Below, in pieces: positions 25,887 to 35,740 of a stretch of DNA of 64,000 bases. A model generated the notes under the pieces. That model did no database searches, had not been told where the DNA came from, and saw only the letters and a program-made list of their open reading frames with translations. A program made the translations under genes and the position numbers. Position 1 is the first letter of the stretch; each line of letters starts with the position of its first letter. Source of the stretch: an uncultured Lachnospiraceae bacterium (lineage in GTDB: Bacteria; Bacillota; Clostridia; Lachnospirales; Lachnospiraceae). The stretch covers positions 93,898-157,897 of the forward strand of contig OMZG01000003.1 of assembly GCA_900315505.1 (NCBI GenBank), given 5' to 3'.

Positions 25887-27527
25887 TTGGCTATTAATTC
25901 AATTGATGCAGCCCAGCTGTCAAAGACCTTCCTTGCTGGCGCCCGTTATCTAGAAAATCAGAAAGATCATATCAACGAACTGAATGTGTTCCCGGTACCG
26001 GATGGTGATACAGGAACGAATATGACAGCTACTATCATGTCAGCGGCTCAGGCAGTTTCGGCGATCAAGGATCCTGATATGAAGACCCTGTCCAAGGCTA
26101 TCTCTTCAGGATCTCTCCGTGGAGCCAGGGGTAATTCAGGAGTCATCCTGTCACAGCTGTTCAGAGGCTTTACCAAGGTCATCAAGACAGTTGATACGAT
26201 TGATGCGAAGACCCTTGCTGAGGGCTTTGAGAAGGCTACACAGACAGCATACAGAGCCGTAATGCAGCCAAAGGAAGGCACAATCCTTACAGTCGCCAAG
26301 GCAGCAAGTGATGCGGCAACAGAAGCTGCCGGACAGACAGATGACCTGCTGGAGATCGGACAGAAGATTGTAGATGCCGCAACGGCAGCTCTGGAGTCTA
26401 CACCGGATCTCCTTCCGGTACTGAAGGAAGCAGGAGTAGTAGATTCAGGTGGTTCAGGACTTCTCGAGGTACTGAAGGGTGGATTCGATTATCTGTCAGG
26501 CAAGGATATAGATATTACGATCGCTGCAGAAGCTCCTGATGAAGAGCAGATCGAGGAGGAGGAAGAGGTAAAGTATGAGTACAGTGTTTCCTTCTCACTT
26601 CGGGCATTCGAGAGCTTCGCAGCCGGAGTAGATTCAGATCTGGCATCATATCTCAATGGAATAGGAACGGATGTAAAGCTTGCGGCAGACAGCAAGAGGA
26701 TGGATATTTCACTTCTTACCAATGCTCCTGGCAAGGCACTGAATCATGCAGTAAAGCTTGGCAGTGCGTATAATATAAGCATCACAAATGTAAAGCTGGA
26801 TGGAAAGGCTGATAAGTCGCCTGTAGAGAAGGCAGAGGAAGCAGCACCTGCACAGGCAGAGCCTGAGAAGGAGATCGGTTTTGTAGCAGTATCATGTGGC
26901 GACGGACTTGACAGCATCTTCAGGGAGCTTGGAGCAGATGTTGTCATCAAGGGTGGCCAGACAATGAACCCATCCACGGATGATATCCTGAAGGCCGCAG
27001 AGAAGGTTAATGCCAGGAATGTATTTATTCTTCCAAATAATAAGAATATTGTGCTTGCTGCCAGCCAGGCAGCTGAACTGCTGAAGGATAAGAAGGCAAT
27101 AGTGCTTCCTGCAAAGACTATTCCGCAGGGAATCACAGCACTTGTCAATTTCATTCCTGATCAGTCGGTAGAAGAGAATGAAGAGAGAATGAAGGAAGAG
27201 CTCGCCAATGTGAAGACCGGAGAGATCACCTATTCTATTCGTGATACTTCGATTGATGGCCGGGAGATAAAGGCCGGAGACTATATGGGGCTTACAGATG
27301 ATGGTATCAAGGCAGTGAATCCTTCCATCAGAGGGGCTTTCATGGAGATGCTCGGAGAGATGGTGACAGATGATTCATCACTTCTTACCATCTATACAGG
27401 GGCTGATTCGAATGCAGGCGAGACAGCAGAGATTCAGTCAAGAATCCAGAAGGAATATCCTTCACTCGAGGTTGATGTCCAGAATGGCGGACAGAACGTT
27501 TACTATTACATCGTAAGTGTTGAGTGA
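25887..27527 (+). CDS. fakA: Fatty acid kinase subunit FakA / DAK2 domain protein (TTG start)
   Basis: 546 residues. The N-terminal Dak-like kinase domain has NVFPVPDGDTGTNMTATI, SLRGARGNSGVILSQLFRG and DSGGSGLLEVLKG. FakA phosphorylates fatty acids presented by FakB, feeding phospholipid synthesis. The C-terminal DegV-like/FakA domain includes IRDTSIDGREIKAGDYMG. The start is TTG at 25887, supported by AAGGAGG 6 nt upstream and by family alignment (AINSIDAAQL). The Asp23 gene is 10 bp upstream and recG overlaps its stop. Confidence 0.92.
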   Translation: MAINSIDAAQLSKTFLAGARYLENQKDHINELNVFPVPDGDTGTNMTATIMSAAQAVSAIKDPDMKTLSKAISSGSLRGARGNSGVILSQLFRGFTKVIKTVDTIDAKTLAEGFEKATQTAYRAVMQPKEGTILTVAKAASDAATEAAGQTDDLLEIGQKIVDAATAALESTPDLLPVLKEAGVVDSGGSGLLEVLKGGFDYLSGKDIDITIAAEAPDEEQIEEEEEVKYEYSVSFSLRAFESFAAGVDSDLASYLNGIGTDVKLAADSKRMDISLLTNAPGKALNHAVKLGSAYNISITNVKLDGKADKSPVEKAEEAAPAQAEPEKEIGFVAVSCGDGLDSIFRELGADVVIKGGQTMNPSTDDILKAAEKVNARNVFILPNNKNIVLAASQAAELLKDKKAIVLPAKTIPQGITALVNFIPDQSVEENEERMKEELANVKTGEITYSIRDTSIDGREIKAGDYMGLTDDGIKAVNPSIRGAFMEMLGEMVTDDSSLLTIYTGADSNAGETAEIQSRIQKEYPSLEVDVQNGGQNVYYYIVSVE

Positions 27528-29566
27528 TGAAGCTGAGTGACGATATCACAGTAATCAAGGGAATCGGAACAAAGACGGCCGCCCCGTTTCGGAGGGTGGG
27601 CGTCTTTTTAGTCTACGATCTCCTGACATATTATCCCTCATCCTACAAGACGTATCCGCCGATTTCAGATGTACTTGATGCAGAAGACGATACGGCGGTC
27701 GCACTATGCGTTTCTATTAGAAAATTAGATGAACGGTATGCAGGAGGCAGACTGATGAGCATAGGGCAGGCGACCGTATATGGTGCGCCGGTGCAGCTGG
27801 TATGGTTTAATAACCGTTTCCTTAAGAAAATGATCCATCCAGGAGTCAGATACGTTTTCTATGGGAAGATTTCATACAGATCGAAGATCCCTGAGATAGT
27901 CCAGCCACAGTTCTTTTCTGTCAGGGATTATGAGAAGATTATCGGGAAAAAGCTTCCTGTATATCCGAAGGTATTCGGGTTGACTGATAAGATGATAGAA
28001 AAGGCTGTCACTAACGTTCTTTATGAAATCAGCGTGGGTGAGTATCTGCCACAGGAAATAACGGAGAGATACGGATTGTGCAGTATAGATACTGCTTTCA
28101 GGGATATCCATTTTCCGGAAAATGATGAGATACTTGCTAAAGCACAGAAGCGGATCAAGTTTGATGAATTCTTTTTCTTCATGCTTTCTCAGAGAAGGCT
28201 TGCAGAAGAGGAAAGCCAGGTGCCGAATACGCTCGGGAGGTTCGACCTGTCAGTGGCGGACAGTATAAAGAAGGCCCTCCCATACAGTCTGACAGGCGGA
28301 CAGGAAAAGGCTCTTGATGATGTGCTTTCAGACTTCAACGGAAAATATGTGACGCAGAGGCTCATTCAGGGTGATGTCGGAAGCGGCAAGACCATAGTAG
28401 CGTTTATTGCAATGGCAGTGATGGCAGAGAACGGATATGTGTCTGCAATCATGGCTCCGACCGAGGTGCTTGCCAGGCAGCATTATGTGAAGTTCATGAA
28501 GATGACAGAATCTCTCAGACTCGATATTCCATGTGTTCTGCTGACAGGCCATGTGAAAGGAAAGGCCAGGACGGCAGCGCTTGAGGAGATAGCATCAGGC
28601 AGACCGATGCTTGTCATCGGAACACATGCACTTTTTCAGGAAAAGGTGGAGTTTCATAACCTGGGACTTGTGATCACTGATGAGCAGCACAGGTTCGGAG
28701 TAAAGCAGAGAGAGTCACTGTCATCCAAGGGAGAGGCAGTTTTCTCAATTGTTATGAGTGCTACTCCGATTCCGAGGACTCTTGCGATGATAGTGTATCA
28801 GGGACTGAATATATCTACCATCACGGAGAAGCCGTCCGTCAGGAAGCCGCTTAAGAATGCTCTGATTAAGCCTGCCATGAGAAGGAATGCGTATGCGCTT
28901 TTTATAAAGGAGATACGTGCAGGCCATCAGGGAATCATCATCTGTCCGCTCGTTGAACCAAGTGAGAATGCAGAAGGGGAGAATGTAGAGGAATATTACG
29001 AGAGAATCAGGAGATCATTTCCTGATGATATCACTATAGGGAAGCTGTACGGGCCGATGCCGGCTGATGAGAAGGAAAAGGCAATGGATGACTTCTCATC
29101 AGGGAAGACGTCTCTTATAGTGTCGACGACTGTCATCGAGGTCGGAGTTGATGTGCCTGATGCAACAGTTATCATGATAGAGGATGCTCAGAAATTCGGA
29201 CTTGCCCAGCTTCACCAGCTTCGAGGCAGGGTGGGCCGTGGAGATGCGCAGGGATACTGTATCTTTGTGGATACGAGTGGTGCAAAGGAGCCTTCTAAGC
29301 GACTTCAGATATTACAGCAGTCGAACGATGGCTTTTATCTGGCAAATGCAGATCTTAAGATGCGCGGTCCTGGAGATACATTCGGAGTGCGTCAGTCAGG
29401 AGATATAGCCTTCAGGCTGGCTGATATCTACAGCGATTCTGAAATCCTGCACTGTGCATGGCAGAGTGTTGATCAGATCATGCAAGAAGATCCATCTCTG
29501 TCAAAATATCCAGAGCTCTGTAATCATGTGCAGGAATTATCGGACAGGACATACAGCAATCTCTGA
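27527..29566 (+). CDS. recG: ATP-dependent DNA helicase RecG
   Basis: 679 residues. It remodels stalled replication forks and recombination intermediates. An N-terminal wedge/OB domain (about 1-230) precedes the helicase core: Walker A QGDVGSGKT, DEQHRFG, SATPIPRTLA, STTVIEVGVDVPDAT, QLHQLRGRVGRG and the C-terminal NADLKMRGPGDTFGVRQSG. The ATG at 27527 shares its A with the fakA TGA; a GTG at 27524 is possible. The stop codon starts a heptamer array. Confidence 0.97.
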   Translation: MKLSDDITVIKGIGTKTAAPFRRVGVFLVYDLLTYYPSSYKTYPPISDVLDAEDDTAVALCVSIRKLDERYAGGRLMSIGQATVYGAPVQLVWFNNRFLKKMIHPGVRYVFYGKISYRSKIPEIVQPQFFSVRDYEKIIGKKLPVYPKVFGLTDKMIEKAVTNVLYEISVGEYLPQEITERYGLCSIDTAFRDIHFPENDEILAKAQKRIKFDEFFFFMLSQRRLAEEESQVPNTLGRFDLSVADSIKKALPYSLTGGQEKALDDVLSDFNGKYVTQRLIQGDVGSGKTIVAFIAMAVMAENGYVSAIMAPTEVLARQHYVKFMKMTESLRLDIPCVLLTGHVKGKARTAALEEIASGRPMLVIGTHALFQEKVEFHNLGLVITDEQHRFGVKQRESLSSKGEAVFSIVMSATPIPRTLAMIVYQGLNISTITEKPSVRKPLKNALIKPAMRRNAYALFIKEIRAGHQGIIICPLVEPSENAEGENVEEYYERIRRSFPDDITIGKLYGPMPADEKEKAMDDFSSGKTSLIVSTTVIEVGVDVPDATVIMIEDAQKFGLAQLHQLRGRVGRGDAQGYCIFVDTSGAKEPSKRLQILQQSNDGFYLANADLKMRGPGDTFGVRQSGDIAFRLADIYSDSEILHCAWQSVDQIMQEDPSLSKYPELCNHVQELSDRTYSNL

Positions 29567-29605
29567 TCCCTAACCCCTGACCCCTGGCTCCTGACCTCTG
29601 ACACC
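29564..29605 (+). repeat. heptamer tandem array starting at the recG stop codon
   Basis: Six 7-bp units: TGATCCC, TAACCCC, TGACCCC, TGGCTCC, TGACCTC, TGACACC. The first TGA is the recG stop. Confidence 0.82.
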
Positions 29606-29624
29606 CTTACAAAGGAGAAATACA

Positions 29625-31367
29625 ATGTCCTTCGATGGAATTACCGTGCACGCGCTTGCACGAGAACTGAATACGGCGCTTGCTGGCGGGCGGATCACGA
29701 AGATCGCCCAGCCACAGCCGGAAGAACTGATAATTACAGTAAAGAACAATGGTGGAAAGCATCTGCTGCTTATGAATGCGAATGCCTCGCTGCCACTGAT
29801 ATACCTTACACAGGAAAACGAGGTATCGCCGCTCAAGGCACCCGGATTTCTGATGCTCCTGCGAAAGTATATAGGCAGCGGTATCATAGAGGAGGTCAAG
29901 CAGCCGGGGCTTGAAAGAGTGGTAAGGCTTCGCATACGTCATCTCGATGAGCTCGGAGATGAGGCCATCAAGTACCTGTACATTGAGATAATGGGCAAGT
30001 ATTCCAATATCATTTTTACAGATGACAATAATAAGATAATAGATTCGATAAAGAGGATAGGTGCCAATACCTCTAGTGTGCGTGAGGTCCTTCCAGGCAG
30101 GGATTATTTCATTCCGGCACAGAAGGACAAGTACAATCCCTTTGAAATATCTGAGATGATGTTTAAGGAGGATATTCTGAGACGTCCGCACGAGACGGCA
30201 AAGGCGATCAGCTCGGGAGTGGTAGGCTTTTCCTTCGTGACATCAAATGAGCTCTGCCTTGAAGCACAGGTGGATCCTGCAGTATCGACTGCGGCACTTA
30301 CGACTGATGACAAGCAGAAGCTATACGATGCTTTCTCCAGGCTCCTTGATACGATCGACAATGGTCAGGCTGAGCCAGTGATCTATTCAGATACGGTGAC
30401 AGGGAAGCCACTTGAATTCTCAGCCTGGCCGCTTCTTGCATATGCAGACTCCGAGAAAAAAGAACTGTCAAGCGTCAGTGAAATGCTCTATACATTCTAT
30501 GCTTCGAAGAATACATATTCCAATATGAAACAGCGCTCGGCAGATCTGAGGAAAAATGTGAAGAACCTGATCGAGCGTGAATCAAAGAAGCTGAATCTGC
30601 AGGAAAAGCAGCTGAAGAGCACCGAGAAAATGGATAAGTACCGCCTCTATGGAGAGCTGCTTCATACCTACGGATATTCAGCGCCTGAGGGCGCGAAATC
30701 CTTAGAGGTGACGAATTATTACACGAATGAGCCTCTTACCATACCGCTTGATCCCGGGAAGACCGCAATGGAATGCGCGGAGAACTATTTCAAGCGATAT
30801 GATAAGCTGAAGCGGACGAAGGAAGCTGTGACGGTTCAGATCGAGGAGACAAAGAAGAATATAGAGCAGCTTGATTCGATACTTACGTCTCTTGACATGG
30901 CAGAGGATGAGGGTGATCTTTCCGATATCAGGAAGGAGTTGACAGAGGCAGGCTTTATCCACAAGAACGCTCATGGCAGGAAGGAGAAGGCACTGAAGGC
31001 AAAGCCTCTACATTTCGTGACTGATGATGGATTCGATATTTTTGTCGGGAAAAATAATTACCAGAATGAGTATGTCACCTTCAGGGTGGCCGATTCGGAT
31101 GACTGGTGGTTCCACGCAAAAAAGATTCCCGGATCTCATGTGGTCGTAAAGACCAATGGAAAGGAGCTACCGGATAAGGACTTCGAGATAGCAGCACAGA
31201 TCGCTGCCTATTATTCCAGGGGCAGAGATAATGACAAGACCGATGTCGATTATGTCAAGAAGAAGGAACTGCGGAAAGTGACAGGCGGGGCTCCCGGATT
31301 TGTGATATATCACACGAATTACTCTATGACTGTGCATCCGAAGATTACAGGAGTCAGCAAGCTATAA
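29625..31367 (+). CDS. rqcH: Ribosome-associated quality control protein RqcH (NFACT family)
   Basis: 580 residues. RqcH binds stalled 50S subunits carrying peptidyl-tRNA and recruits tRNA-Ala to add C-terminal alanine tails for degradation. NFACT-N (about 1-190, FDGITVHALARELNTAL), a coiled-coil region (about 290-430), and NFACT-R at the end (GKNNYQNEYVTFRVADSDDWWFHA in part, PGSHVVVK, KPGFV-like GGAPGFVIYH) are all present. AAAGGAGA precedes the ATG. Confidence 0.94.
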   Translation: MSFDGITVHALARELNTALAGGRITKIAQPQPEELIITVKNNGGKHLLLMNANASLPLIYLTQENEVSPLKAPGFLMLLRKYIGSGIIEEVKQPGLERVVRLRIRHLDELGDEAIKYLYIEIMGKYSNIIFTDDNNKIIDSIKRIGANTSSVREVLPGRDYFIPAQKDKYNPFEISEMMFKEDILRRPHETAKAISSGVVGFSFVTSNELCLEAQVDPAVSTAALTTDDKQKLYDAFSRLLDTIDNGQAEPVIYSDTVTGKPLEFSAWPLLAYADSEKKELSSVSEMLYTFYASKNTYSNMKQRSADLRKNVKNLIERESKKLNLQEKQLKSTEKMDKYRLYGELLHTYGYSAPEGAKSLEVTNYYTNEPLTIPLDPGKTAMECAENYFKRYDKLKRTKEAVTVQIEETKKNIEQLDSILTSLDMAEDEGDLSDIRKELTEAGFIHKNAHGRKEKALKAKPLHFVTDDGFDIFVGKNNYQNEYVTFRVADSDDWWFHAKKIPGSHVVVKTNGKELPDKDFEIAAQIAAYYSRGRDNDKTDVDYVKKKELRKVTGGAPGFVIYHTNYSMTVHPKITGVSKL

Positions 31368-31391
31368 GCCATGAGTCTCAGGTTACGGGCT

Positions 31392-31419
31392 TGGAACTTT
31401 AAACTAAGAACTCAGAACT
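31392..31419 (-). repeat. degenerate heptamer array downstream of rqcH
   Basis: Four 7-bp units on the plus strand: TGGAACT, TTAAACT, AAGAACT, CAGAACT. On the minus strand they read AGTTCnn, like the TGAGTTN arrays. The array starts 24 bp after the rqcH stop and ends just before the remA promoter. Confidence 0.6.
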
Positions 31420-31421
31420 TT

Positions 31422-31450
31422 TTGACAAATAACAGCATAAGATTTATAAT
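31422..31450 (+). promoter_or_regulatory. strong promoter of the remA-gmk-rpoZ operon
   Basis: TTGACA (31422-31427) and TATAAT (31445-31450), both full consensus, are separated by 17 nt. remA begins 31 bp downstream after ACAGGAGGC. Confidence 0.85.
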
Positions 31451-31481
31451 ATATTAGATTGTGTTCTGACAGGAGGCTTTT

Positions 31482-31733
31482 ATGCAGTTTATCAATATAG
31501 GCTATGGGAATCTGGTCAGCTCTGATAAGATTCTCTGCATAGTTTCTCCGGATTCCGCACCGGTCAGAAGGCTGGTACAGAAGGCGAAGGAAGAAGGCAC
31601 TCTTGTAGATGCGAGTCAGGGAAGGAAGACAAAGGGTGTGATCGTGGCTGAGAACGGCCGGGTCATTCTCTCGGCTTTCAATCCGGAGACAATAGCAGGC
31701 AGAATGCATAGTGAAGTAACAGACGAGGAATAG
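31482..31733 (+). CDS. remA: RemA-family regulator (DUF370)
   Basis: An 83-residue protein. INIGYGNLVSSDKILCIVSPDSAPVRRLV and GRKTKGVIVAENGRVILSA (both in part) match RemA, a DNA-binding ring-forming activator of biofilm matrix and osmoprotection genes in Bacillus. In Clostridia remA is regularly the first gene before gmk and rpoZ, as here, though the regulon there is unknown. The gmk start is 2 bp after its stop. Confidence 0.92.
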   Translation: MQFINIGYGNLVSSDKILCIVSPDSAPVRRLVQKAKEEGTLVDASQGRKTKGVIVAENGRVILSAFNPETIAGRMHSEVTDEE

Positions 31734-31735
31734 AC

Positions 31736-32380
31736 ATGGCAGAAGAAAAGGGACTTGTAATAGTACTTTCAGGTTTTTCCGGAGCAGGCAAGGGAACAAT
31801 AATGAAGCACCTGCTGAATAAGTATCCGGGAAAGTATCATCTCTCAATTTCCGCAACAACCCGTGACAAGAGACAGGGTGAAGAGGACGGGAGAGAATAT
31901 TTTTTCAAGACCCGTGAGGAATTTGACAAAATGGTTGAAGATGACGCATTCCTTGAGCATGCAACCTTCAACGGCAATTCATACGGGACTCCGAAGGCAT
32001 ATGTACAGCAGCTCATAGATGAAGGCAAGGATGTGATCCTTGAGATTGAGGTGAAGGGTGCTCTTCAGGTAAAGAAGATATTCCCTGATGCACTGCTTCT
32101 GTTCGTGACACCGCCTTCAGCTACAGAGCTTAAGAACCGTCTGGTCGGGAGAGGTACTGAGACGAGCGAGGTTGTCGCCCAGAGACTTGCGATTTCAGCT
32201 CATGAGGCCCAGCTGATGCCACAGTACGATTATCTCGTGATCAATGACAGAATCGACGACAGCGTGGAGAGAGTGCATGAGATCATTCAGAGTGCACACT
32301 ATGCCACTAAATATAATGACAGCACAATAGCAGAATTACAGGAAGAATTAAAAGCTTTTTCGAAAGGAGAAAATAAATGA
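31736..32380 (+). CDS. gmk: Guanylate kinase
   Basis: A 214-residue enzyme that makes GDP from GMP and ATP. P-loop VLSGFSGAGKGTIM, GMP-binding SATTRDKRQGEEDGREYFF (in part), FLEHATFNGNSYGTP and DVILEIEVKGALQV are intact. Its stop overlaps the rpoZ start. Confidence 0.97.
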   Translation: MAEEKGLVIVLSGFSGAGKGTIMKHLLNKYPGKYHLSISATTRDKRQGEEDGREYFFKTREEFDKMVEDDAFLEHATFNGNSYGTPKAYVQQLIDEGKDVILEIEVKGALQVKKIFPDALLLFVTPPSATELKNRLVGRGTETSEVVAQRLAISAHEAQLMPQYDYLVINDRIDDSVERVHEIIQSAHYATKYNDSTIAELQEELKAFSKGENK

Positions 32381-32823
32381 TACATCCATCCTATGTGGAA
32401 CTGATGAAGGTAGTAAATGAGGGGACAGACGTAGGTGAGGAGCCTGTAGTAAACAGCCGTTACTCAATAGTCTGTGCTACCGCCAAGAGAGCCAGACAGC
32501 TGATCGATGGAAAAGCACCTCTTATTGATACCAAGCCTAAGGAAAAGCCGCTTTCCATTGCTGTAGATGAACTCTATACCGGACAGCTTCAGATCCTCAC
32601 AGATGAAGAGGCTGAGCAGATGGCTGCTGACGAGGCAGAGCTTAGGGCAAAGATAGAGCAGCGTCAGAAGGAGGCCGAGGCCGAGGCTTCACGTAAGGAG
32701 AACGAGGACGCAGAAGAGGCAGAAGCTGATGAGCCTGATGAGGATACGGATGATGCTGATGATATTGCAGATTTTGATGATGATTCGGCAGACGATTCAG
32801 AGAATCCGGATGACGGCGAATGA
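32377..32823 (+). CDS. rpoZ: RNA polymerase omega subunit with a long acidic tail
   Basis: 148 residues. The N-terminal 75 residues form the omega fold (HPSYVELMKVV, NSRYSIVCATAKRARQLID, PLSIAVDELYTGQL), which binds and stabilises the beta-prime subunit. The C-terminal 70 residues are a charged helix followed by an Asp/Glu run (DEPDEDTDDADDIADFDDD), roughly doubling the usual omega length. It overlaps gmk and rimO by 4 bp each. Confidence 0.92.
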   Translation: MIHPSYVELMKVVNEGTDVGEEPVVNSRYSIVCATAKRARQLIDGKAPLIDTKPKEKPLSIAVDELYTGQLQILTDEEAEQMAADEAELRAKIEQRQKEAEAEASRKENEDAEEAEADEPDEDTDDADDIADFDDDSADDSENPDDGE

Positions 32824-34166
32824 AGAAGCTGTTTTTTGTTTCGCTGGGATGTGACAAGAATCTTGTCGATGCAGAGCATATGCTTTCCCTTCTTCATGCT
32901 GATGGTTATGAGATCACAGAGGATGAGGAGGAGGCAGATGTCATCATAGTCAATACCTGCTGCTTCATTGAGGATGCGGCCCAGGAAAGTGTCAATACGA
33001 TACTTGATATGGCTGATCTCAAGCAGACGGGGCATCTGAAGGCACTCATAGTCACAGGATGCCTTGCTACCAGGTATGCGAAGGATATCGGAGTTGAGAT
33101 CCCGGAGGTTGACGGAGTCGTAGGAGCCAGCTCATACGATGAGGTGAAGGAAGTACTTGACAGAGTCCTCGCAGGTGAGGAGCATGTAGAGACGGATGAT
33201 GATGTTTCACGTACTCCTGAGGATCATGGACGAATCCTCACCACAGGCGGGCATTATGCATATCTCAAGATTGCAGAGGGCTGTGACAAGAACTGCTCAT
33301 ACTGTATCATCCCGAAGCTGAGAGGCCATTACAGATCATTCCCTATTGAGAAGCTCGTTGCTGAAGCTACTGACCTTGTAGCTTCTGGTGTAAGAGAGAT
33401 AATTCTCGTGGCCCAGGAGACGACTCTGTATGGTACAGATATCTATGGGAAGAAGTGCCTTCCTGAGCTCCTCAGGAAGCTGTCAGAGATAAAAGGTCTT
33501 GCATGGATCAGGATTCTTTATGCATATCCTGAAGAGATAGATGACGCACTGATAGAAGAGATGGCACGTAACCCGAAGGTCTGCCATTATATTGATATGC
33601 CGATCCAGCATTCCAATGACTATATTCTTGGCAGAATGGGAAGACGCACATCAAGAGCTGATATCATAGATGTCATAGGCAGGCTCAGGAAGGCAATGCC
33701 TGATATCTGTATTCGTACAACTCTCATCTGCGGCTTCCCTGGAGAGACAGAGGAGATGCATCAGGATCAGGTAAGCTTCATCAGAGAAATGAAGTTTGAC
33801 AGGCTCGGTGCTTTCCCGTATTCGAGAGAAAAGGATACTGTTGCCTACGATATGCCGGATCAGGTGCCTGAGGTCACGAAGCAGCTCTGGTATGATGAGA
33901 TAATGAGAGTCCAGCAGGAGATCACCTTCGAGAAGAATGAAGAGCTCATCGGAAAGAAGCTTGAGGTATTCATTGAGGGTGAGATCCCCAAGGACAGGGT
34001 ATATGTAGGACGGACATACAGGGATGCGCCTGATGTGGATGGATATGTGTTCATGGACAGGGATTACCAGAGAATGAGTGGAGATCTCGTTAAGGTCCGT
34101 ATCACAAAGACAAGGGATTATGATCTGATTGGAGAGATTATAGATGAAGATGAATCTGCCGAATAA
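32820..34166 (+). CDS. rimO: Ribosomal protein S12 methylthiotransferase RimO
   Basis: A 448-residue radical SAM enzyme that methylthiolates an aspartate of ribosomal protein S12. The N-terminal cluster Cys are in VSLGCDKNLVDAE, NTCCFIEDA and VTGCLATRY. The radical SAM motif is GCDKNCSYCIIPKLRG, and a C-terminal TRAM domain follows. The SLGCxKNxVD start separates RimO from MiaB, whose gene is also in the window. It overlaps rpoZ (ATGA) and pgsA. Confidence 0.96.
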   Translation: MKKLFFVSLGCDKNLVDAEHMLSLLHADGYEITEDEEEADVIIVNTCCFIEDAAQESVNTILDMADLKQTGHLKALIVTGCLATRYAKDIGVEIPEVDGVVGASSYDEVKEVLDRVLAGEEHVETDDDVSRTPEDHGRILTTGGHYAYLKIAEGCDKNCSYCIIPKLRGHYRSFPIEKLVAEATDLVASGVREIILVAQETTLYGTDIYGKKCLPELLRKLSEIKGLAWIRILYAYPEEIDDALIEEMARNPKVCHYIDMPIQHSNDYILGRMGRRTSRADIIDVIGRLRKAMPDICIRTTLICGFPGETEEMHQDQVSFIREMKFDRLGAFPYSREKDTVAYDMPDQVPEVTKQLWYDEIMRVQQEITFEKNEELIGKKLEVFIEGEIPKDRVYVGRTYRDAPDVDGYVFMDRDYQRMSGDLVKVRITKTRDYDLIGEIIDEDESAE

Positions 34167-34707
34167 ACTGACTACGCTGAGGATGTTTCTGGTACCTGTA
34201 TTTGCAGTAGTATTCCTTGTGGGTGGAATCGACAATTATGCTACGAGGATTGCAGCCTGCATTATTTTCTGTGCAGCGAGCATCACGGATATGCTCGATG
34301 GCAAGATTGCCCGCAAGTACAATCTGATCACCGACTATGGTAAGTTTATGGATCCTCTTGCTGACAAGCTTCTCGTTTGTACAGCAATGATATGTCTGAT
34401 GAGCTTCGGTCAGTTGCCTGCATGGTTCCTGATCGTAATAATCGCAAGAGAATTCATCATAAGCGGATTCAGGCTTATTGCAGCAGACAATGGTGTAGTG
34501 ATCGCAGCCAGCTACTGGGGTAAGTTCAAGACTGTGTTCCAGATGGCAATGGTCATTGTGATGATTCTGAAGATCAGGGTAGCACCATTTGCACTGTTCT
34601 TCGAGGTGCTTGAGACCCTGCTCATGTATATAGCAGTGATCCTCACTGTTGTATCTCTTATCGACTATCTGGTAAAGAACAGAAATGTACTTAAGGAGCA
34701 GAAATAA
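34144..34707 (+). CDS. pgsA: CDP-diacylglycerol-glycerol-3-phosphate 3-phosphatidyltransferase
   Basis: A 187-residue membrane enzyme that makes phosphatidylglycerol phosphate. The CDP-alcohol phosphotransferase motif reads DMLDGKIARKYNLITDYGKFMDPLADK (positions about 48-74, DGx2ARx8Gx3Dx3D). The N-terminal MNLPNKLTTLRMFLVP is typical. The ATG at 34144 lies inside the end of rimO with GGAGAG 7 nt upstream. Confidence 0.95.
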   Translation: MKMNLPNKLTTLRMFLVPVFAVVFLVGGIDNYATRIAACIIFCAASITDMLDGKIARKYNLITDYGKFMDPLADKLLVCTAMICLMSFGQLPAWFLIVIIAREFIISGFRLIAADNGVVIAASYWGKFKTVFQMAMVIVMILKIRVAPFALFFEVLETLLMYIAVILTVVSLIDYLVKNRNVLKEQK

Positions 34708-35177
34708 TGCTTACCGCTGATGCTCTTGCCTCACTTCTGATAAAGAAGAGGATAAGGGTCACCACAGCCGAGTCCGCTACAGCCGGAATGATAGCTTCGT
34801 GCCTCGCTGATACACCTGGGATGAGTGACTGTATGAAGGAAGCTTATGTCACCTATTCGAATGAGGCAAAGGAAAAGATCCTCGGGGTGAAGGAAGAGAC
34901 CATTTCAGAGCATACGGTGTACAGCCACGAGGTGGCAGCTGAGATGGCAGAGGGAGCCAGAAGGGTAAGCGGAGCAGATCTTGCACTTTCTGTGACAGGA
35001 ATTGCCGGACCGGGAGGAGGCACATCCTCACAGCCTGTAGGACTTGTGTATATAGGAGCATCATACAGGGATACGACTGTTACGAGAAAGTATATTTTCT
35101 CAGGAGACAGGAATAAGGTTAGACGCAAGGCGTGCATAGAGGCCTGTCGTCTCGGGATTACCCTTATTATAAAATAA
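34707..35177 (+). CDS. pncC: Nicotinamide-nucleotide amidase / CinA C-terminal domain protein
   Basis: 156 residues containing only the C-terminal CinA domain (TTAESATAGMIAS, VTYSNEAKEKILGV, ALSVTGIAGPGGGT, PVGLVYIG). PncC deamidates nicotinamide mononucleotide to nicotinate mononucleotide for NAD recycling. The N-terminal COG1058 domain of full CinA is absent. It begins at the last base of pgsA (TAATG). Confidence 0.9.
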   Translation: MLTADALASLLIKKRIRVTTAESATAGMIASCLADTPGMSDCMKEAYVTYSNEAKEKILGVKEETISEHTVYSHEVAAEMAEGARRVSGADLALSVTGIAGPGGGTSSQPVGLVYIGASYRDTTVTRKYIFSGDRNKVRRKACIEACRLGITLIIK

Positions 35178-35188
35178 AGGAGACTTAT

Positions 35189-35740
35189 ATGAGAGTTATA
35201 GCCGGAACCGCCAGAAGCGTGCCGCTTATGACACCGGAGGGCTGGGATACCCGTCCTACGCAGGACAGGATAAAGGAGACTCTTTTCAATATAATTCAGA
35301 TGAGAGTTCCGGGATGCAGATTCTTAGATCTGTTCGCAGGCAGCGGACAGATGGGAATTGAGGCTCTGAGCCGCGGGGCAAGGCATGCAGTGCTTATCGA
35401 CAATGACAAGCAGTGCGCTGGATGTATCAGAGCCAATCTCACGAAGACAAAGTTTACAGACAAGGCTACATTTATCCAGAGACAGATACCATCAGCACTG
35501 TTCCAGACACGGAATGAGGGACCTTACGATATTATATTCATGGATCCTCCGTATTCCCTGCACAATGAGGGAGAAGTATTAAAGAGCATTGCTGACAATG
35601 ATCTCTTAGCAGATGGTGGAATCATCATAATGGAGATGTCAAAGGACAGAGATCTTTCATTTGTGGAGGATACTCAGTTTGCCATATCAAGAGTAAAGCA
35701 GTACAAGACAAATGAGCATGTCTTTCTGGAGAAAAAATGA
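35189..35740 (+). CDS. rsmD: 16S rRNA (guanine-966-N2)-methyltransferase
   Basis: A 183-residue SAM-dependent methyltransferase. [13 protein letters not shown], the [16 protein letters not shown] motif, [20 protein letters not shown] (SAM site) and the catalytic MDPPY are standard RsmD. The start at 35189 has TAAAGGAG 6-8 nt upstream, and upstream in-frame residues overlap pncC. coaD starts at its final bases (ATGA). Confidence 0.95.
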   Translation: MRVIAGTARSVPLMTPEGWDTRPTQDRIKETLFNIIQMRVPGCRFLDLFAGSGQMGIEALSRGARHAVLIDNDKQCAGCIRANLTKTKFTDKATFIQRQIPSALFQTRNEGPYDIIFMDPPYSLHNEGEVLKSIADNDLLADGGIIIMEMSKDRDLSFVEDTQFAISRVKQYKTNEHVFLEKK

